NCBI GenBank assembly: GCA_030248225.1
Contig: JASANE010030077.1
Location: 1 to 64,000, forward strand
Direction of reading: 5' to 3'
Source: Trileptium ribeirensis
Lineage: Eukaryota; Nematoda; Enoplea; Enoplida; Thoracostomopsidae
DNA length: 64,000 nt
The notes under the pieces are model-generated. The model was not told the origin of the DNA. It saw only the letters and a program-made list of their open reading frames with translations, and did no database searches. Position 1 is the first letter of the stretch. Every line of letters starts with the position of its first letter. Positions 58,530 to 64,000 of this stretch are shown piece after piece. Position numbers and translations under genes: made by a program.

Positions 58530-59565
58530 CGGTTAAAAGGGGTTTTTAACCTGACTCGTGAGACCTGAAATTACCCAAAACAATTATATTACTGCTACCA
58601 CACAAGGTTTTTTGGGTCCACAGGTGGGTCTGGACCGAAATATCTTTACGTGGACCCAACAAATTTTTGCTGGACCCAGGGCAGCAAAATCTATTCCTAA
58701 CATAAATATCAACGTACGTAATAAGAGATTAATACATCTAAGAAGATATACAAAATATAGTTAACGGTCCGGAACTCCACGAACCACAGATGCTGTTCAC
58801 CTGACAAGGGCTTATGAATTTGGTACAATCTTTTGCAGTTTGTGGTGGTGTAAATTTTGTATGGCTATGTAATTCCGTTTCTTTATTGTGTAAAAATTCG
58901 TGAAAATCTCGAGCCAAAAATTGTAAATATGGACCCAGCGTTTAAGATGTGGAGTTAGAAGAAATTTGCCGGACCTAGGGTCCGTTTTTAAATAAAATAC
59001 CCTGCTACCACATCAGTTGTATCCGTGAAATTAGGCTCATTTGCTAGAGCAAACCATCGTCTACGTAGCGTTTGGTGTGTTGATATTCTGCATAGTTGGG
59101 TCAAAATGACTTTTTAATACACCAAAACAGGTATATCGCGGAAACGTTTAGGTTATATGAATGATATTGTGTTCTTCTTATAGAGCAATTCGGTCTCTTT
59201 GTAGGTGTGAATTGTCTGTGGCTGTTGTTTCGTATGCCCACAATGGGTTTTGAATGGATCCGTGTGGACCGAAATACATGAAGACTGTAATATCTTATCA
59301 ATAGCTTGATCGATATTGGTGATATTGGACCAATTTTCAACATCAGTTAAAAAATTTTTCAACTATGTACGTACGCAGTTATTGTGCTTACCTACGTTAC
59401 AGAGGGAGACGAAAATGATACTTTGAATGAGCCTGTGAGACAATAAATACGTAATAACCCGGTATATATTGATTTCCCATATAACTATATACCCGCTCCG
59501 ACATTGTAGTTACCTATGCTGCAGAGTTGGGTTAAAATGCTTTTAACTTGACTCGTGAGATCTCC
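58530..59565 (+). repeat. decayed dispersed repeat family around the HEATR6-like exons
   Basis: Units with GCTGCAGAGTTGGGTTAAAA, AACTTGACTCGTGAGA and GGACCGAAATACATGAAGAC occur at about 58531-58566, 59088-59116, 59270-59310, 59383-59441 and 59509-59563, and again at 63493-63640. Order and spacing vary. No coding potential and no clear ends were found. Confidence 0.55.
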
Positions 59566-59803
59566 ATTCTTTAATGATAGAATTCTGCGCTGAAGTTTAG
59601 CGACTGTAATTCAAAATTCATCACTATGGCGATAAGAGCGATAGGCTATTAGTTTTACTGGTTTCGTATATTTACTTATCTTGTCGTACGTATAGTTTTA
59701 CTGGTATTGTATATGTATTTTTTAAGTTGGCAGTTTTATTTTTCTAACTTTTCCAAGTATTGAGGTGTTTTTAGGAAGCAGTATTTTGCTTTTATTATAT
59801 TAG

Positions 59804-59894
59804 CACTCTGGCAGAAATCCAGAGAATAGCTGTGAAATTTCTACACGCATGCTTACATGCAGGTTATAGAGTACTTAGCTCTGAAATGTTTCAG
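59804..59894 (+). CDS. HEATR6: HEATR6-like exon (HEAT repeat-containing protein 6)
   Basis: 91 bases between TTTATTATATTAG and GTAAAA. After one base completing a codon it encodes 30 residues with EIQRIAVKFLHACLHAGYRV, an amphipathic helix pair as in HEAT repeats. It joins in frame with the next exon across a 41-bp intron (59895-59935), which supports both. Intron presence shows a true host gene. The function of HEATR6 is poorly defined. Confidence 0.75.
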
Positions 59895-59935
59895 GTAAAA
59901 CAAACATTTTATTTTCCAATACGTACATTTTGCAG

Positions 59936-60034
59936 GCTTACTTAGCGGCGTTAAATGGAATTATGCACTTGTTCCGTAACGGTTTCATTGTCGATGAAGA
60001 AGAAGCTTTTGGACGATTGTTGGGCGTTATCAAG
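59936..60034 (+). CDS. HEATR6: HEATR6-like exon (HEAT repeat-containing protein 6)
   Basis: 99 bases, phase 0 at both ends, after CATTTTGCAG and before GTAACA. It encodes 33 residues: AYLAALNGIMHLFRNGF then FGRLLGVIK. With the next exon the text LLGVIK-VFMSFGLPG aligns with the LLAVLK-KFMFHGLPG stretch that I recall from vertebrate HEATR6, in the region after the first HEAT repeats. That resemblance is the main basis for the name. Confidence 0.8.
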
Positions 60035-63000
60035 GTAACAATGCAAAATGTTGGCATGCTTCATTGGCTTGTCCACAGTCATCAGATCTGTATTTGGGAA
60101 ATCTTTGGTGTTCGATGTTCATTTTGGCGGATATTTAAAACTGGGGAATAATAGATTTTTTCTGCTACATATTATAGGTGGATGTAACTGTCTTACAAGT
60201 AATTTCAGGCTATAATACTGTTTTAGCGTTTTAATTATGATATAGTCATAGACAAACTAATTGAAGATGTACTCAATTTCGTGGGCTCGTTTAAATGTGG
60301 ACGCACGAAATGGCGCCTGGAAGCCGACGGGCGAAATTGCAAATAACTTTTTGTCTCGACTATAGTAATTAATTTTTGAGGATATCCATTAAGCATTCAG
60401 ATCACATGAATATAAAGGGATAAATAAACCATGGAAAAATATTGCGCTTGGTGCAATAGCGATAGAAAACCGTAACGTAGACCTACAAGCTACAATGCAC
60501 GGTATAATTAGCCAATTCAAATCACAAAAATATGTGAGATAACAATTAATTGGTCGGAAAATCTGTGGGCAAAACTGTGGGGGAGGCTGGTTAGGGAGTT
60601 AAATGTAAAGGCTCGGAGTGGCGAGGTAGGTTAAAACCCTGGGGCATATCCGTCAATTTAAACTTACCAATGGAAAGTGTGATAAAATTCGGAATAATCA
60701 TTGTGGCAAAAATTTGGCTCGTAAGTTTGGGTCTAAAACATGCTTTTCACTGATTCGTTAAATTGTATACATTCATGCGCGTCTAACACCTGGATTTTCC
60801 AAAGTTGGGTCGTGGCATTTTCGGTCCATCCTGGCAAAACGGATGCTTTCTGCTTGGGCTCCCTGGTAAAATTTTTGGCTTCCTCACGATAAAAAACACC
60901 CATTTGACATAAAATCATGTCAAAGTTTTTTTACAAACATCACTTTTTGAAGTAAAAGATTTGGTTAATTTAAGCAAAATTTGGTTTTAACCTATGCGTG
61001 AGTAAACATAAGCTGCGCCTCTTACCATCCTCTTTTAACAAAAGTGATTGCCATCCATTCAGTTGTTCACTGAACACAAATTTCATTCTTGCGTTAAAGA
61101 ACAGAAATTAGTCCGTTTCATATTCCATACATTATCATTTGAAATGTTCGCGAACACATGGGTGTTAATGTACAGGGGCCTAATTACATTCGCTAATGGT
61201 GTTATGGAACAGAAAAATGTCGAAATTAGATACGGCTATTGAATTCTGAGTTTCGTTCGATAACAACGTTTTGTATATGGTGTCAAAAAAGGATGGTTGG
61301 GGGAGCATCTTAAGTCTACTCTTACATTAAATAGAGACGTTTTGCATCATTTCTGAGGCAATTTACTAATTTTAGCGTTTTTCCATGAAGAATATTAAGT
61401 TTTGAAATTTTTAAAATTTCGACTCCCTGTTTCAGCCCTCCACAGCTAAGCCAGTTACTCAGTTCCCGCTTTCCACCAAGATCCGGCTATTCCCTTTTAC
61501 GAACAAGAAGGGACCCGTTTCTTGTCCCCTGGCAAAATTTCTGCGAACGGAGAGGCCCTGTACTTACTCTCGCGGAGGATTCGTGTAATTCCGAGTAAGC
61601 TAATTGGCTGGCTTTTCTTCCGTAAACATGGCACAAAAATCAGTCGATCAAAATTTTCCCCAAATGGATAAGCCACAACAGGTGTTTTGGGAAGTAATTT
61701 TTTACGTGAATCCCCTGTTATTTCGTTTTTTACGGTCTCAAAAGACTGTTATTACGGCAGTTTGTTGCTACCTGCCCTCCCAGATTATTTACATACTTTC
61801 ATTTCTGTATAAAAATATAGGAACGTCATCTCGTTTGTCAGATGGTTTCTATCCAGTATATATAAATGTTTTAGGGGTTGACGTGGTTGATCATGTGAAA
61901 TAGATTTTTTCTGGCTTTCCACATTGAGCAATGCCCTGTGAAAACCGTTGAACACATGTGTTTAATAATAAATCGTTGAAGAACTACTATTCTACTGCCA
62001 AGAGGTGGAAACCAAGATTTAAAGTGTCGGCAGTACATACACTGTGCTCTGCTATATATATTGCAGAGTACAATTCGCATAATGTATAAGTGTATAAGGA
62101 CAACATGTCTACAGACTGTCGAAAAGTGGGTAGGGGCGGTTTCTGGGGGCCTGATTTACATTCGTGGGGGAGATTTGAAAGTAGAGGAGAAAATTATTTG
62201 TGTTATATGTTAAATATCTTCGTTTTCACTGTCGTACAAAGAATTTCTTGTTATAACCATATTATAAACCACAGGAAAATGTGGGTTTTGGGCCAGTGGG
62301 GGGATGAATATGGTGGAAATTTCACGAACATGCGAGGTTTCAAAAGTGGTGGCCCCCACAGTAATACACAACCTAGTAATGTGGCGACGGCTGGTATGGA
62401 TATATCGCTCATACTTCTGCTTATGCAACACAAGGAGAGACATATATTTTGCAATTTTTATTTTAATTCGTTTTTAGTTTTTAATTAATTATATTAATTT
62501 AAATGTTATAACTTTCACCGCTTCTCTATATTGAGTATGCAGGCTTCCAACAAATGGAATTTAAATATTTGCGTGTTAAATGACTGTCAGGTTTTTCTAA
62601 CGGTCGATGAAACATGTTGTACGAACGCCTAGCGAATTTTCAAAGTACTAACAATTTGTCATGGCATTGTCAGTGAGTCAACTACTTTTAAGGTGAACTA
62701 TGAATTCTGGCAGGTGAGTCGTCTGTAGTCATAGCCTTTATGCAGAAATAGAATTGAGTTTGCCATTTTCTTGTAAGTTATAAAAACTTAATGGAATACT
62801 TTTAGTAATATTGTCGTGGTCTGGCATAATACTAATGTAATATGGCCAATTATCGGACAGCGCTGCTACCGGTAATCGACTCGCCTGAGTTATGGATTGC
62901 ACGTTATTCGGCTTAAAGTCGGGATGGATGTATTATGGTGGCCATAGCCTGACATTTTTATTGCGAGTTATTTCTAGAGGACTGGTTGATACAGCTAGAA

Positions 63001-63150
63001 AGATTAGGAATATCACTCGCCGAACGAAAAACAAAATGTATATTTTATTAATGTCGTTAATTTTGCGTCACTGTCAGTGCGACTATTATTAAAAGGTGTT
63101 GCAAAAAACGATTTGTTATACTAAGTATTCTTGATATATATAATTATTAG
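60035..63150 (+). other. 3.1-kb intron of the HEATR6-like gene
   Basis: Starts GTAACA and ends TAATTATTAG; exons on both sides are phase 0 and continue the same protein. No coding exon was recognised inside. Open frames at 61604-61903 and 62090-62488 (+) lack motifs and codon character, and are taken as chance. Confidence 0.65.
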
Positions 63151-63300
63151 GTCTTTATGTCGTTTGGACTACCAGGAGTTGTTCATGCGGTGCCGAGTGT
63201 TTTGAATCCTGGTCCGTCGAAATTTTCGAATTACAAGTATTTGCCTCTGCCTTCGACATCTGTGGAACCGTTGGGCACAACCAAAAGTCCTGGACTAAAG
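63151..63300 (+). CDS. HEATR6: HEATR6-like exon (HEAT repeat-containing protein 6)
   Basis: 150 bases, exactly 50 codons, between TAATTATTAG and GTAAATG. It encodes VFMSFGLPGVVHAVPSVLNP then SNYKYLPLPSTSVEPLG and ends TKSPGLK. The FM-x2-GLPG start, P-x-VL-x-P and a proline-rich end before a lysine-rich linker follow the known HEATR6 layout. Later exons lie beyond the window. Confidence 0.82.
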
Positions 63301-64000
63301 GTAAATGCACGAACTTCTTTTGCATTAAAATTTTGATTGAAATTTTGAGAGTGGTGTGTGAAAAGATCGTAGTGAACAATTCTCACATCAAGATTGGTAA
63401 ATTCCGAGAGGGTCCATTTATGGGGTATTTTTGGTTGAAAACGACAGCTCAACTTATGCCATTCGAAAGCTTATTAATCGGTTTTTGATTGGACCCAAAA
63501 TGTACAAAACCGCAGTATTTATCCCCTGTGTAGCTGCAAGTGCTGTACTACTATTGTCATTATTTACGCTGCAGAGTTGGATCTAAATGCGGTTTTCAAT
63601 GTGACCAGCAGACCCAAAATACACGACGACAGCAATACCTCTGCAACCGCACTAACTATATTGGCGTTGTTGGTCTCATTTCGTAGAGCAGTTCTTTCGT
63701 AAAATTCGAGTGCAAAACGGCGATATTTCCTAACAACTGGGTTTTATCGGTCCCATTTTGTAGAGAAATATTCATCTTCTGTGCACAGTACCAGCCACAA
63801 TTAACGACTGCTAGCTCGCAACTTGCTTGTGGAAAAATTAAATTATATTTTGAAATTTAATAGTTCGTTCAGTGCTCGCTCACTGGTACGGCGACAGTCA
63901 GCAATTGTGGAGAGTATATAATTCTTGTCCATTGTGAGTCAACGAGTTGGCATATCTCCTTAACTATTCAACCAACATATCTGATATTGAGCTCGTTTTG
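63301..64000 (+). other. start of next HEATR6-like intron, with degenerate repeats
   Basis: GTAAATG donor, then sequence containing two units about 118 bp apart (GACCCAAAAT-ACA near 63499 and 63611) that resemble text near 59272. No exon seen before the window ends. Confidence 0.55.

Noticed and set aside
61604..62488. Open frames of 99 and 132 codons within the large HEATR6-like intron
   Set aside because: No domain, no splice-bounded ends in phase, and composition like surrounding intron.
1..64000. CRISPR arrays, bacterial operons, rRNA genes
   Set aside because: None seen; the repeats present are eukaryotic transposon, satellite and microsatellite types.

Overview
This window is a piece of animal (invertebrate metazoan) nuclear DNA, AT-rich and crowded with mobile elements. 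No prokaryotic signals are present. Evidence for a metazoan: CR1-, LOA- and RTE-type LINEs, a Ty3/gypsy element, pogo/Tigger-, hAT- and piggyBac-like DNA transposons, a tRNA-derived SINE, and at the right end spliced exons of a conserved animal gene (HEATR6-like) with GT-AG introns, one of only 41 bp. I cannot name the species.

Layout. 1-1720: no gene seen. 1721-3720 (-): decayed CR1-like LINE. 6252-6523: piggyBac-like MITE bounded by TTAA. About 7332-10160: pogo/Tigger-like transposon with a broken transposase on the - strand that ends in a PHD-type finger. 11965-13415: tandem repeats, a MITE with ~90-bp inverted repeats, and a pyrimidine-rich block. 15587-30718 (-): a 15-kb Ty3/gypsy element with ~2.3-kb LTRs, gag, protease, RT/RNase H, integrase, a C-terminal PHD finger on pol, and an extra 3' ORF of unknown function; a SINE sits inside one LTR. 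31030-34020 (+): second CR1-like LINE. 38778-39883: non-autonomous hAT-like element with a perfect 8-bp target duplication. 43080-48944 (+): nearly intact, full-length LOA/I-group LINE with RNase H and a 12-bp target duplication. 50670-53870 (-): RTE-type LINE. 54364-55361: second hAT-like element. 57343-63300 (+): HEATR6-like exons, with a decayed repeat family in the introns and flanks.

Most coding capacity is transposon-derived and broken. The most interesting region is the gypsy element. Its pol protein ends in a well-formed C4HC3 PHD finger in the place where chromoviruses carry a chromodomain. It has a third ORF in the env position with no env-like features. About 780 bp of each LTR is almost free of C on the + strand (3 and 2 C by hand count), with an abrupt skew flip at an AT-rich, TATA-like block. 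The unrelated pogo-like transposase also ends in a PHD-type finger, so two element classes here may read chromatin. All family assignments come from motifs read by eye; no database search was run.
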